Origin: Bolinopsis microptera
Taxonomy: Eukaryota; Ctenophora; Tentaculata; Lobata; Bolinopsidae
Length of the DNA: 64,000 nt
Assembly (NCBI RefSeq): GCF_026151205.1
Contig: NW_026971779.1
Location: 1 to 64,000, forward strand
Direction of reading: 5' to 3'
This document shows positions 31,501-46,500 of the stretch, piece by piece. The notes under the pieces are model-generated. The model saw nothing but the letters and a program-made list of their open reading frames with translations. It was not told the origin of the DNA and made no database searches. The position numbers and the translations under genes were made by a program. Every line of letters begins with the position of its first letter. The first letter of the stretch is position 1.

Positions 31501-34500
31501 AATCCGAACTTTTTAAAAAATCTTTACCCCTGTAGTGCCTTAATGTAACCCGGGGTAGGGTATTGGGACAATGGGTTTTGAGGTTTTTTTTAAAAATGGG
31601 GTTTTATTTTTATCCTAGCCTGTCCCAAAACCTATCCATAAAAATCAAGTATTCGTCCCGAAACCTCCTCAACCCCACTCCCGGGGCCCACTCCCCAGGG
31701 GGCCAACGGCACGCCCAATCCCCAAAAATGAAAAAAACCGAAAAATTTCCAGCCTAAAATCCCCAGACTTTAAAATCGTTAACCCCCCCTGTAGTCCTTT
31801 TTATGATTTCCCGGGGTAAAAAGTTGGGACATTGTTTTTTTAGTTTTTTAAAAATGGGTTTTCCCCCTTTGCCTGTCCCCAAACCATCATAAAAATCAGT
31901 TTTTAGACCTCCTCAAAACACCCTACAACGGGCCCCACTCCCAAGGAGGCCCCGCCCATCCCAAAAAATGGGGACCCGTAAATCCAGCCTAAAATCAAGA
32001 CTTTAAAAAAATCCTTTACAAACCCCCTGTAGTGCCTTTATAAAGTACCCCCGGGAGGGTGGGAACATGTTTTTTTTATTTTTTTTTAAAAAATTGGGGT
32101 TCTTGCCTGCCTGTCCACCCCCCCAAACCATCCATAAAAATAATCAAGTTAATTCGATCGTCCGACCTCCCACAACCCCACCCTCCCCCAGGGTCCACGC
32201 CGCCCAACCCAAAAACTAAAAAAAAAACCGAAAACCAGCTAAAAATCCCAGAACTTTAAAAAAAACTTTAACCCCCTGTAGTGGCTTTTTTATGTTCCCG
32301 GGGTAGGTTGGGTACATGTTTTTTAAGTTTAAAAAAATTGGGTTTCTGCCCACTGTCCAAACCCAAACATAAAAATCAAGTTTAATCGTACCCTCACTCA
32401 ACCCCACTCTGGGCCCCAACTCCCACCAGGGGGCCCCCACGCCACCCAAATACCCCCAAATGGAAAACCGAAAATCCAGCTTTATATCCCCCAGTACTTT
32501 TTAAAAATCTTTACCCCTGTTAGTTGTCATTTTTATGTTTCCTGGGGGTTTAGGTTGGGACCATTGTTTTATAAAGTTTTAAAAATTGGGTTCTGCCCCC
32601 CTGTTTCCCCAAACAAACCACATAAAAAAAATCAAGTTATTCGAAACCTCTCAACCCACTACGGACCCAAATGTTCCGGTGCCAACCTCCCAGGGGCCTC
32701 GTTGCCCCCCATACCCAAAAACGAAAAACCCTAAATCCCCAGCTAAATCCCAGACATTTAAAAATCTTTACCCCTGGTAATGTGCTTTTTATGTTCCGGG
32801 GTAAAGGTGGGGACATGGTATTTAGTTATTTAAAAATGGTATATCCTGTTCCTGGCCCTGTAAACTCCCCAAAAACCCATCAATAAAAATCAAGTTTCCG
32901 AACCTCCCTCCAAAACCCCCAACTCGGGCCCCACCTCCCCCAGGGGCCACGCCCCATCCCAAAATGAACCGAAAAATCCAGCTAAAATTTCCAGACTTTA
33001 TAAAAAATCCTTTACCCCTGTTAAAAGTGGCTTTAATTATCCCCGGGGTAGGTGGGGACCATGTCTTTAGTTTTAAAAATGGGGTACAGGGCCCTGGTCC
33101 CCAAAACCAACATAATAAATCAAGGTTTCGACCTCTCCAAAACCACTCGGAACCCGACTCCCAGGGGCCACGCCATCCCCCAAAATTGACCCGAAAAAAA
33201 ATCCCAGCTAAAATCCAGAAAACTTTTAAAAATCTTTACCCCTGTAGTTCCTTTTCATGTTTTTATTTCCCCGGGGAAGTGGGGGGACCATTTATTTATT
33301 AAGTTTTAAAAAAATGGGTTTCTGCCTGTCCCCAAAAACCATCAAAAACAAATCAATTTTTCCCTCCCGACCCCTTCCCCTCCAACCCAAACTCCGGGGC
33401 CCACCTCCCCAGGGGCCACGCCCCCAAATCCCCCAAAAATGAACCATAAAAATCCAAGCTTTAAAAAATCCCTAGACCTTTTTAAAATCTTTTTACCCCT
33501 GTAAAGTAGTTTTTTTTTAATGTATCCGTGTAAGGGAGGACATGTTTTTAGTTATAAAAATGGGTTTTCTGCCCTGGTCCCCCAAACCAATCCCATAAAA
33601 AATCAAGTTTTTTCCGTCCGCGACCCTCCCTCAAACCCCCCTCCGGCCAACATTCCAGGGCCACGCCCCATCACCAAATTGACCGAAAATCCAGCTAAAA
33701 ATCCAAGACCCTTTAAAAAACTTTACCCTGGTAGTGGGCCCTTTTTTTTTATGTTTTTCCCGGGGGTACAGGTTGGGACCATGTTTTTAGTTTTTTTTTT
33801 AAAATGGTTTCTGCCCCTGTTCCCCCCCCCAAAACCCATCCCACCCACCCCATCATAAAAAATCAAGTTTTTCGACCCTCCCCTCCAACCCCACTCGGTG
33901 CCCACTCCCCAGGGGCCCCCACCCGGGCCCCATCCCAAAATGACCCCGAAAATCTCAGCTAAAATTCCAGAACTTTAAAAATCTTTTAACCCCTGGTAAG
34001 TGGCTATATTATGTTTTCCTGGGTGTAAGGTGGGACTGACCCCATGTTTTTAGTTTAAAAAAATGGGTTATTCTGCCTTTCCCCCCCCCCCCCCCCCAAA
34101 ACCAACACAATAAAAAAATCCGAGTTTAGACCCTCTCCAGAAACCCACTCCAAGGCGCCACACCCAAGGGGTCCCAACGCCCCAACCAAAATGGACCGCA
34201 AAAATCCAGCCTTAAAAAATCCAGACTTATTTTAAATCTTTTACCCCTGGGAAGTGTGCATTTTTAATGTTTCCCCGGGTGTAAGGTTGGGAAACCATGG
34301 TTTTAGTTTTAAAAAAAGGGTTTTTCATTGCCCCCTGTCCCCCCCCCCCCCCCAAACCATCATACAAAAATCAAGTTTTTTCGAACCTCCTTTCAAAAAC
34401 CCACTCGGGGGCCCACACCCAAGGGGACCCCCCACGCGCCCCCATCCCAAAAAATGAACCGAAACCAGCCTAAAATTAACCAGACCTTTTAAAAAAACTT

Positions 34501-37500
34501 TTACCCCCTGTAATGCCACCTTTTATGTATCCCGGGGTAGGATGGGGGGGACCCAATGTTTTTAGTTTTTACAAAAAAGGGGGTATTTTTTCTGCCCTGT
34601 TTCCCCCCAAAAAACCCCCATCCATAAAAAAATCGAAGTGTGTCCCCCCGGACCCTTCCATACCCCACTCGGGCTCGGGTCCCCACTCCCCAGGGGCCCC
34701 AACGCCCCAACCCAAAAAATGAACCGGAAATCCCAGCTAAAAATACCCCAGACTTGTAAATCTTAAACCCCTGTTAGTTGCCTTTTTTAAATGTTTTCCG
34801 GGGGTTAAGGTGGGCACCCATTTTTAGTTTTTTAAAAATGGGTTTATTTATTTCTGCCTGCCCCCTGTTTCCCCCCCAAAAACCCACATAACAAAAATCA
34901 AGTTTTTCGGTCCCCCGACCTCTCAAAAAAAACCCACCCTCCTCCCCAGGGCCACGCCCAACCCAAAAAATGGGACCAAATCCACTAAAATCCAAGGAAC
35001 TTTTAAAAATTCTTCTACCCCGTAGTTTGCTTTTTTTAAAATGTATCCGGGTAGGTGGGGGGTACCATTTTAGTTTAAAAATGGGTTCTTGCCTGTTTTA
35101 CCCCCCCAAAACCCATCCAAAAAAATCCAAGTTATCGACCACTTTCACCCCCAACTTCCGGGCCACCCCCTACATCCCCCAGGGGGCCACGCCCCAAACC
35201 CCAAAATGAAAAACCGAAAATCCCACCCCCCCCCCAGCCTAAATCCCAGAACTTTAAAAAATCGTTTAAAACCCCCTGGTAAAGTGCTTATATGTTCCTG
35301 GGGTTAAGGTGGGGGAATGTATTAGTTATTTAAAAAATGGGTTTCTTTGGTGGCCCGTCCCAAAACCAGCCCCATAAAACATTCAAGTTATAGGGGACCC
35401 CTTCTCCAACCCTAACTCGGGCCACTTCAAGGGGCCACGCCCCCCATTCCCAACCATGGACCGAAATCCAGCTAAAACACCAGAACTCTAATAAAAATTC
35501 CCTAACCACCTTAGTTGCTTTAATGTTCCCCGGGGTCGGTTGGACCAATGTTTTTTTTTGTGGTTAACAAAAAAAATGGGATTTATTTTTGATATCCCTG
35601 GCTTGGTCCCCAAACCATCATAAAAATCAAGTTTCGGTGACCCTCCCTCAACCCACCTCCGGGGGGCCACTTCCCCAATGGGCCCAACGCCCCCAACCCA
35701 ACATGACCCCGAAAAATCCCAAGCCTTACTTTCCCCAGACTCTTAAAATCTTACCCCCGTAAGTGGCGATTTATGGTTTCCGGGGTAAAGGGATGGGGGG
35801 GAGAAACAAGGTTATTTTTTTAGTTATTAAAAAAAAAGGGGTTCTGCCCTTGGCACACCCAAAACCATCATAAAAAACATAGTTTTTTTTTCGACCCCTC
35901 CCTCAAACCCACCCCCTCGGGCCCCCCCACTCCCCCAGGGGCCCCACCGGCCCCACCTCACCCTAAAATGAACCGAAAAATCCAGCCCCTAAAATCCCAG
36001 ACTTTAATTTAAAATCTTTTTTTACCCCTTGTAGTGGCTTTATTTTTTTATGTTCCCCGGGGGATAGGTTGGACATGTTTTTATTAGATCACAAAATTGG
36101 TTCTGCCCCCCCTGTCCCCCAAACCATCAATAAAAAAATCAAGTTTTCGACCTCGATTCCAACCCCACCATCGGGACGGGGCCCACTTCCCAGGGGCCCC
36201 ACCGCCCCCAATCCCCCAAAAAATGGACCGAAATCCCAGGCTAAAAAATCCTAGACCTTTAAAAATCCTTTTACCCTGTAGTTTGCTTTAAATTTTGTGT
36301 CCGGGGTAGGTGGGTAACATGATTTAGGGTTTTAAAAAAATGGGGGTTTCTGAGCCCCCCATTTGTCCCCCAAACCATTCAAAAAATCAAGTTTGAACCT
36401 CCTCACCCACTCGGGGGGGCCACTACCCCAGGGGCCCAAACCGCCCCAACCCAAAAGGACCGCAAATCCCACTAAATCCCCACTATCAAAATCTTAAAAC
36501 CCCTTGTTAGTGGGGGGCTTTTATGTTTTTCCCGGGGTTAAGGTGGGGAAACTAAAGTTTGTTAAAGTTTCCAAAAAAATGGGTTATATTACCTCCTGCC
36601 TGTTCCCCAAACCCATCCATAAAAAATCACAAGTTTTTACGAACCTCTCAACCCCACCGGGCCCCACATCCAAGGGCCACGGCCCACATTCCCCAAAAAT
36701 GACCGAAATCCAGCCTAAAAATCCAGTACTTTAAAAAAATCTTTATAACCCCTGTTAGGTAGCCTTTTTTTAAAATGTTCCCGGGGTAAGGTGGGGGGAC
36801 ATGTTATTATTAGTATTTAAAAAATTGGGTTTTCTGCCAGGTCCCCCCCAAAACCATCATAAAAAAATCAAGTTTCGTTCGAACCACATTCAACCCCACT
36901 CGGCCCAACTCCCAGGTGGCCCTACGGCCCCATCCCAATCATGGGACCCGAAAACCAGAGCTTTTTATAAACATCACCTCCAGACCCTTTAAAAAATCTT
37001 TACCCCCGGGTAAGTGCATTTTATTGATTCCTGGGGTGTAGGTTGGGACACATGAATTTATTTAAGTTTAAAAATGGGTTATTTTTCTGGCCTGTTCCCC
37101 CCAAACCCAACCTATAAAAAAATCAAGGTTTTCCCCGAAACCTCCTCAAAAACCCACTTCGGGGGCCACTCCCCCAGTGGGCTCACGCCCATCCCAAAAA
37201 ATGACCCGTAAATCCAGCCTACAATCCCAGAAACTTTAAAAATCTTACCCCTGTAGTGACTTTTATGTTTCCCGCCCCTTATTTTCCGGAGTGTTAGGTG
37301 GGGACAAAATTAAAGTTTTTAAAAATGTGTTATTCCCTTGCCTGTCCCCCCAAACCAACCAATAAAAATCCAAGTTTTTTTTCGAAAACCTCACACAAAC
37401 CCCCACGGGGCCCACTCCCCCAGGGCCCACGCCCATCACCCCCAACATGGACCAAAAATCCCAGCCTAAAATCCAGACTTTAAAATCTTTTACCCCTGAA

Positions 37501-40500
37501 AGTGGCTTTTTATGTTCCGGGGTAAGGTGGGGACCCCTGTTTATAAGTTTTAAAAAATTGGGATTTTCTGCCTGTCCACCCCAAAACCCCATCTAAAAAA
37601 ATCCAAAGGGTATTACGACCACTCAACCCACCTCCGGGGCCACTCCCCCATGGGCCCCCCACGGCCCATCCCAAAAGAAAACAACCCTAAATTCCAGCAC
37701 TAAAATCCAGAAACTTTAAAATATTTTAAACCCACTGTTAGTGCTATTTTATTTTTATGGTTTCCGGGTGTAAGGTTGGGCATGTTTTTTAGTTTAAAAA
37801 AATAGGGGGTTTTCCTGCCCCTTTCCCAAACCCCATCAAAAAAAAAATCAAGTTTTCCCCGACCTCTCAACCCACCTCGGGCCACCTCCCCCCAGGGGCA
37901 CACGCACGGGCCCAACCCAAAATGGGACCGAAAATCCACTTTTAAAATCCAGACTTGTAAAAAAAATCTTTACCCCCAGTAGTGATTTTTAAATGTTACC
38001 GGGGTAGGTGGACCAATGTATATTAGTTTAAAAATGGGGTTCAGCCTGGGTCCCCACAACCACATACAATAAAAACACAAGTTTACGGTCGACCTCACAA
38101 CCCACTCGACCACTTCCCAGGGGGGCCACGCCCACCCACCCATCCCAAAAATGAACCGAAATCCAGCCTAAATCCCAGAAAACTTTAAAAATCTTTATTA
38201 CCCCTGGTAGTGGCATTTTTATGTTCCCGGGTTAAGGTGGGACATGTTTTTTTTAGTTTTAAAAATATGGGTTTTTCCCCCTGGCCCCCCAAACCCACCA
38301 AAACCATCAAAAAAAATCAATTTTTCGAACCCTCCTCATACCCCACCCGGGCCCAAACCCTCCCCAGGGCCACCGCCCATCCCATAAATGATACCCTAAA
38401 ATCCGCTAAATCCAGATACTTTTTAAAAAACTTTACCCCCGGGGGTTAAGTGCTTTTAAGTTTTTCCCGGGGTAGGTTGGGGGAACCCAAAATGTTTTTA
38501 ATGTTTTAAAAATTGGGGTTTCTGCCCTGTCCCCCCCCAAAACCCATCAATAAATAATCTATTTCGACGTCCCGAACCCTCCAAACCCAACCTTCGGGCC
38601 CTCTCCCCCATGGGCCACGCCCATCCCAAAATGACCTAAATTCCCCAGCTAAATTCCAGACTAAAAATCCTTTACCCCCCTGGTAGTGGTTTTTTTTTTT
38701 ATTTTCCCGGGTTAGGTGGGGGAACATGTATTTAGTTTTTTTTAAAATGGGGATCTTGCCTGGTCCCCCCCAAACCCCCAGCATAAAATCAAGTTTCGGA
38801 CCCCTTCTCCAACCCACTCTGCGGGGGCCCACTACCCCAGGGGGCCACGCCCATCCCAAAAATGAACCGAAAAATCCAGGCTAAATCCCCAGACTTTTTT
38901 AAAAATCTTTAAACCCCCCCCTGTAGTGGGGTGCTTTTTTTTATGTTTCCGGGGTAGGTGGGGCAATGTTTTAGGATATAAAAATGGGGGTTTTGTTTTT
39001 TTTTCCTGGCCCCCTGGCCTGTCCCCAAAAACCATTCCATAAAAATCAAAGTTTCCCCGAACCTCTCAAACCCACTCGGGCCCCGGGACCATCCCCAGGG
39101 GGCCCCCACCACGCCCATTCCCAAAAAATTGACCGAAATCCCAGCTTAAATCCAGACATTTTTTAAAAAATCCTTTACCCCAGGTTGTGCCCTATAAAAT
39201 GGTTTCCCGCCGCCGGGGACAAAAGGTGGGGACAAGGTTTAATTTATAAGGTTTTAAAAAATGGGTTTTTCCTGGGCCTGTCCCAAACCCAATCAAAAAA
39301 AATTCGAAGTTTTTAGGGAGACCCTCTCAAAACCCACTCATGGCGGGCCACACCCCAAGGGGGCCCCCCCACGGCCCCCCATCCAAAAAATGGGACCGAA
39401 ATCCCCCAGGCCCTAAAATCCCCCAGACGTTTTAAAAAATCTTATACCCCTGTTAGTATGGGCATTTTTTATGGTTTCCGTGGGTAGGGTGGGGGGACAA
39501 TGGTGTTTTTAAGGTTTTTAAAAAATGGGTTTTCCTAGCTGCCCCGGTTATCCCCAAAACACATCAAAAAAATCAAGTTTTTTTGTTTCGGGGACCCCTC
39601 ACCTCAACTCCACCTCGGGGGCCACACCAAAAGGGGCCCCCCCCCCCAACGCCCCAAACCCAAAATGACCGAAAATCCCAAGCCTAAAAATTCCCGACCT
39701 TAATAAAATCCTTTTACCCCCAGTAAAAAAAGTCTTTTTTTAAATGTTTCCGGTAACAGTGGGGTGACCATGGTTTTAGTTATTTTTAAAAAAGTGGGTT
39801 TTCCACCCCTGCGCCCTGTCCTCCCCCAAACCATCCAGAAAAAATCAAGGTGTCAGGAAACCTCTCCCATACCCCAACTGTTTCCGGGGGGCCCCCCCAC
39901 TCCCCAGGGCCACGCCCCACCCAAAATGAAACCCGGAAATCCCAGCTAATTCCCAGACTTTTTAAAATCTTTTACCCGTCTGTAGTGGCTTTTAAGTTTT
40001 TTTTCCGGGGTAGGTATAGGGGGGACATGTGTTATTTAGTTTAATTAAATAAAATGGGTATCTTTGCCTGTCCCACCCCCCCAAAACCAATCATCAAAAA
40101 AAATCAAGTTCTTACCCGAACCTCCTACCAACAACCCCACCCTCCCCAGGGCCACCCGCCCAACCCAAAATGACCCGAAAATCCAGCTAAAAAATCCCAG
40201 AACTTTAAAAATCCTGTACCCCCTGGAAGTTGCTTTTTTATGGTTTTTTTTTTCCGGGGTAAAGGTGGGACCATGGTTTTTAAGTTTTTAAACATGGGTT
40301 TACTTGCCCCTGTCCCAAAAAACCATCATAAAAAAAAAATCAAGTTTTTCGACCTCTCCCAAACCCCACTCGGGCCCCCACTCCCCCAGGGGGGCCACGC
40401 CCAATTCCAATATGACCGAAAATCCCAAGCTAAATCCCAGAACCCCTTTACAATCGTTTTACCACCCCTATGGTAGTTTGAGCTTTTTATATTGTTTCCG

Positions 40501-43500
40501 GGGGTAAGGATTTTGGGGGAACCCAAATGTTGTTAAAGTTTTAAAAAAATGGGTTCGCCCTGTCCCCCAAAACCAACATAAAAAATCAAGTTTTAGGACC
40601 CTCCCCTCCCAATCCTAAACCTACCCGGGCCACTCCAAAGGGGGCCCACGGCCCCAATCCCACCAATGCACCGGACAATCCCAGCTAAAATCCCAGAAAC
40701 CATTTTAATAAAAAAATCTTTAACCCCAGTTAAGTGCTTTTATGTTATTCCGGGGTAAGGGTGGAACCCAATGTTTATAGTTTTTTTAGAAAATGTGTTC
40801 TCGCCTTGCACCCCAAAACCATCATAAAAAATCAAGGTTATATTTCGAACCCCCTTCTCCAAATCCACCCACTCCCAGGTGCCCGCCCACGGGCCCCCAA
40901 CCCAAAAAATGACCGAAAATCCAGCTTAAAATCCCCAGACTTTGAAAAATCTTTTACCCCCCTGTAAGTGCCTTATTATTTTTAATGTTTTTTTCCCCCG
41001 GGGGTTAGGTGGGAACATGTTTTTTAGGTTTTTTAAAAAATGGGGTTTTCCCCCTGTCTGCCTCTGGTCCCAACCAAAACACAAAATAAATCAGGTTTCG
41101 AACCCTCTCCAAACCCACTCGGTGCCAATCCCAGTGGCCACCCACCCATCCCAAAATAATGAACCGAAATCCCCAGCTAATATTAATTCCCAGACCCCTT
41201 TAAAAAATCATTTTACCCCCAGGTAAAAGTGGCCCTTTTTATGTTCTGCCTCTGGGGGTATAGGTTTTTGGGAACATGTATTTTAGATTTTAAAAATGGG
41301 GTTTTTCCCTGCCCCCCCTGTCCCCAAACCATCAATAAAAAAATCAAGGGGTTTCGACCTCTCAACCCACTCGGCCCTCCCCAGGGGCCAACGCCCCCAT
41401 ACCAAAAAATGACCTAAAATCCATGCTTAAAAATTCCAGACTTAAAAATCTTTACCTTCCCCTGTAGTGCTTTTATATGTTTCCGGGGTAGGTTGGACCA
41501 TTGTTTTTAGTTATTTTTAAAAATGGGTTTGTCCTTGCACCCACTGTCCCCCCCAAAACCAACCATAAAAATCCAAGGTTTTCGACCTCTCCAAACACCC
41601 TCAACCCACCCCATCGGCCCCCCCCACTCCCCCAGGGGCCACCGGCCCCCATCCCAAAAAATGACCGAAATTCCAAGCGAAATCCAGAAAAACAAATCCA
41701 GACTTTAAAATCCTTAAAACCCCTGGTAAGTGCCCTTAATGTTTCCGGGGTAGGAGGGACATGTTTTTTAGTTTTAAAAAAATTGTTTTTCTGCCCTGTT
41801 CCCAAAAACCATCAATAAAAAAATCCAAGATTACGACCTCTCAACCCACCACGGTAAGTAAAGAACCCCACACCCATGGGACCCCCAATCGCCCACCCAA
41901 AATGAACCGAAAAAAATCCCAGCCCTAAAATCCCAGACTTTTAAAATCTTTTACCCCCTTAGTGCTTCTTATGTTCCGGGTATGTTTGGGGTACCATGTT
42001 TTTTTTGTAAGTATTAAAAAATGGTTTACTGCCCCCCCCAGTCCCCAAAACCCCATCCATAAAAATCAATATTCGACCTCTCACCCCCCCGGGCCCACTT
42101 CCCCCAGGGGCCACGGGGCCCATTCCCAAAATGGACCCCTAAAATCAGCTACAAATCCAGGACTTTTAAAAAATCTTTACCCCTGTAAGTTTTTATTTTT
42201 TTAATGGTCCGGGGTTAGGTGGGGACATGGGTTTTTTAAAGTTTAAAAAAAAAATGGGTTCCCCTTGCACCTGTCCAAACCATCATCCAAAAAAAAAAAT
42301 CAAAGGATCCGACCTCCTCCAACCCCACTCCGGGGCCCCCCACACTCCCCCCCAGGGGCCAACCGCCCCCCCCATACCCCATAAATGACCCGAAAAAATC
42401 CAGGCCTAAAAAATCCAGAACTTTAAAATCTTACCCCCCTGTAAATCTTTTATTTTTTTCCCGGGGTAGGGTTGGGGAACAATGTTTTTTTTTAAAAAGT
42501 TTATTTAAAAATTTTGGGTTTTATCTGCCTGCCCTCCCCCCCCAAAAACCCCATCAATAAAAAAAAAAAATCAAGTTCGTCGTCGACTCTCAACCCACTC
42601 GGGCCCCGCCACTCCCAAGGGCCCCCACGGCCCCCATCCCCAAAAAAATGACCCGAAATCCAGCCCTTTAAATCCAGACATTTTTTTACAAAAAATTCCT
42701 TTACCCCTGTCAGTTGGCCTATTTTTAATGTTTCCGGGGGTAAGGAGGGACAAATGTTTTTTAGTAATAAAAATGGGTTCTGGCTGTCCACCAAAAACCC
42801 CATCAATAAAAAAAATCGAGTTTAGGACCTCTCCAACCCCCACCTCAGGCCCCACCTCCAAAAGAGGGGCCCACGCCCCCCATCCCAAAAAGAGAAACCC
42901 GAAAATCCCAAGGCCCTAAAATTTCCCTGACTTTAAAAAATCTTACCCCTGTATGCCTTTATAATGTTCCGGGGTTAGGTGGGGACAAGTTTTTAGTATT
43001 AAAAATGGTATCATGCCCTGTTTCCCCCAAAACCATCCCATAAAAATCAAATTTTCGAACCACTCAAACAAACCCACCTCGGGGGGCCCCCACCACTCCC
43101 AAGGGGCCCACCGCCCCATCCCAAAATGGACCGAAAATCCAGCTAAAATCCCAGACTTTAAAATCTTTTACCCCCCTGTAAGTGCTTTTATTTTTTTTTT
43201 TCCCCGGGGGTAGGTAATGGGGAACAATGTATTTTAGTTTAAAAAATGGGGTTTATTTATTTCCTGCCCTGTCCCAAAACCAACAGAAAAAAATCAAGTG
43301 GTCCCCGAAACCCTCTCACCCCAACTCGGGCCACCTCCCTAGGGGCCCCCACGCACCCCCAACCCAAAAATGATGTGACCGAAAATCCAGCTAAATTTCC
43401 AGACCCATTTTAAAATTCTTTACCCCCGGGTTTTTAAGTGCCCTTTTTTTTATGTTCCCAGGGTATGTGGACCATGATTTTTTTTAAAGTTTAAAACATG

Positions 43501-46500
43501 GTTTTCCTGCTGCCTGTCCCCCCCTAACCCCCCAATTCATAAAAAACATCAAGTTTCCCGGAAACCTCTCCAAAACCCCTCCCCCCCCCCAGGGGCCCCC
43601 AACGCCCAACCCAAAATGACCGAAATCCCAAGCCCGTAAATTCCAGTAACAACTTTAAAATTCTAATTTTTACCCATGTAGGTGCTTTTTTATGTTTCCG
43701 GGGTAGGTGGGAAACCCTGGGTGTTTTAGTTAATTAAAAAAAAATGGGTAACTTCCCAGCCCCTGTCCCCCCAAACCCAACATAAAAAAATCAAGTTTTT
43801 TCGACCTTCCTCAACCCACTCGGGCGCTACCCCACCCCAAGGGCCCAACGGCCCCAACCCCAAAATGAACCGAAATTCCCAGACAAATCCAGACTTTAAA
43901 AATCGTCTTACCCCCCTGTTAATGCTTTTTTTATGTTCCCGGTGTAAAAGGTGGGACATGTTTAATTATAGTTTAAAAAATGGGTTTTTCTGGGCCTGTC
44001 CCACCCAAAAAACCACATAAAAAATCAAGTTTAAGACCTCTCAAATTACCCTAAAACCTCGGGCCCCCTCCAAGGGGCCACGGCCCCAATCCCAAAAAGT
44101 GGAAACCACCACCGGAAAATCCAGCTAAAAATTCCCCAAGACGAATTTAAAAATTCCTTTACCCCCGGTAGTGGCTTTTTAGTTTTTCCCCGGGTTAGGG
44201 GTGGAAACCATGTTTTTTAGTTTTATAAAATTGGGTTTATCTCCTGCTTTGTTCCCCCAAACCAACCATAAAAAAATCAAAGTTTTTACCGACCCTCATC
44301 CCAAAACCCAACCACGGGACCTCCCGGGCCCCCACTCCAGGCCCCCACGCCCCACAACCCCAAAAAAAATGGAAAAACCGAAATCCAGCCTAAATTTCCC
44401 CGCTTTTAAAATCTTTTTTACCCTGTAGGTTGCTTATTAATGTTATCCCGGGGTAGTGGGAAACATGTTTTTATTTTTTAAAAAATGGGTCTTCAGCCCC
44501 CTGTCCCAAAAATAATACCATCATAAAAAATCAAAAATCAAGTTTTCGACCTCTCAACCCACACCCGGGCCACCCCCATGGGGCCCCCACGCCCAACCCC
44601 CAAAATGAAGACCGAAATCCAGCTAAATCCCTAGACTTTAAAAAAAATCTTTAAACCCCTGGTAAAGTGCTTTTTTTATGTTTCCGGTGGTTTATAAAGG
44701 TTGGGGACCATGTTTTTAAGTTTATCACAAAATGGGGGTTCACTCCCCTAGCCCTCTGTTCCCCAACCATCAAAAATCAAGTTTATCGTTTCCCGACCTC
44801 TCAAACCCCCACACGAGGCCCCAACCTTCCCCAGGGGGCCACGACCCCAAAACCCCTAACAAATGGAAACCGAATTCCAAGCCTAAAATCCAGACCCCCT
44901 ATTAACAAATTGTTCTTTTAACCCCTGGTATTGCATTTTATGTTTCCGGGGTTCGGATGGGACAGTTTTTTTTTTAGTTTAAAAAAATGGGTTCTAGGCC
45001 CTTCCCAAACCATTCATACAAAAATCAAAGTTTTCCGAAAACCTCCTCAACCCCACTCCCGGGGGCCCACTCCCCCCAGGGGCCCCCCACGCCCCAACCC
45101 AAAAAATGACCGAAAAACCCAGCCTAAATCCCAGAACCTTTAAAAATACTTTTACCCCGGTTTAAGTGCTTATTAATGTTCCCCGGGTAGTGGGGAAACA
45201 TGTTTATTATAGGTTCAAAAAAAAATGGGTTTCCTGCTGCCCTGTACCCCCCCCCCAAAAACCATCATAAAAATCACAAGTTTCCGACCTCCTTGTTATC
45301 CAACCCACTAATGGGCCACTTCCCAGGGGCCACGCCCCCCGCCCCAACCCAAAATTGACCGGAAATCCAAGCTAAAAAAATTCCAGACATAAAAAATCTT
45401 ACCCCCTGTAAGTGGCCTTTTATGTTTATTCCCCGGGTAAGGTGGGACCATAGTTTATAGTTTAAAAAATGGGTTCCAGCCCCTGTCCCCAAAACCATCG
45501 ATAAAAAAATCAAGTTTCGCGACCTCTCAAACACCACACGGGGCCACCCCCAGGGGCCCACGGGCCCCCATTCCCCCCAAAAATTGACCCGAAATCCAGG
45601 CTATATGCCCAAAACTTTAAAAATTCTTTAACCCCGTAGTGGCCTTTTATGTTCCTGGGGGTTAAAAGGTTTGGGACAATGTATTTTTTAGTTATTTAAA
45701 AAATGGGTTCCCTGCCCCCGGTCCCAAAACCATCATAAAAAAATCAAGTTATTTTCGAACCCTCTCAACCCACCATTCCGGGCCCCACTCCCAGGGGCCA
45801 CGGCCCCATCCCAAATGGACCCTTAAATCCAGCTATTAAATCCCAGACTTTTAAAATCTTTACCCCTGGTAGTGCCTTATTTTATGTTATTTCCCAGGGG
45901 TAGTGTTGGGGGGACATGTAATTTTTAAGTTTTTAAAAAAATTGGGTTTTATTTTTCCAGCCCCCCTTGTCCCCCCAAAACCATCATCAAAAAAATCAAG
46001 TTTTCGGTCGAACCTCCCCTCAACCCCACTCGGGCGGGGCCCAACCTCCCAGGGGCCCACACCGCCCATCCCCCCCAAAAATAACCGAAATTCCAGCCTA
46101 AATCCAGAACTTTAAAATCTATACTCCCTGTAAGTGCCCCCTTTTATGTCTCCGGGGATAAAGGTGGGGAAAAAACCCCATGTTTTTAGTTTAAAAAAAT
46201 GGGTTTATACTTGCCGGTTCCCCCCCCCAAACCAAAATCATCAAAAAAAATCAAGTTGTTTCGACCTCCCTCCCAAACCCACTCGAACCACTCACCAGGG
46301 GGGGCCACGCCCCATCCCACAAATGAACCCGAAATCCAGCCCTAAAATCCCAAGACCTTGAAAAATCTGTACCCCTGTAAGTGCTTTTTTATGTTTTTCC
46401 CGGGTGTAGGTGGGACCATGTTTTTTAGTTTTAAAAAAGGGTTCTGCACTGGTCCCCCCCAAACCAATCATAAAAAATCAATTTTTTCACCCCTTCTTTC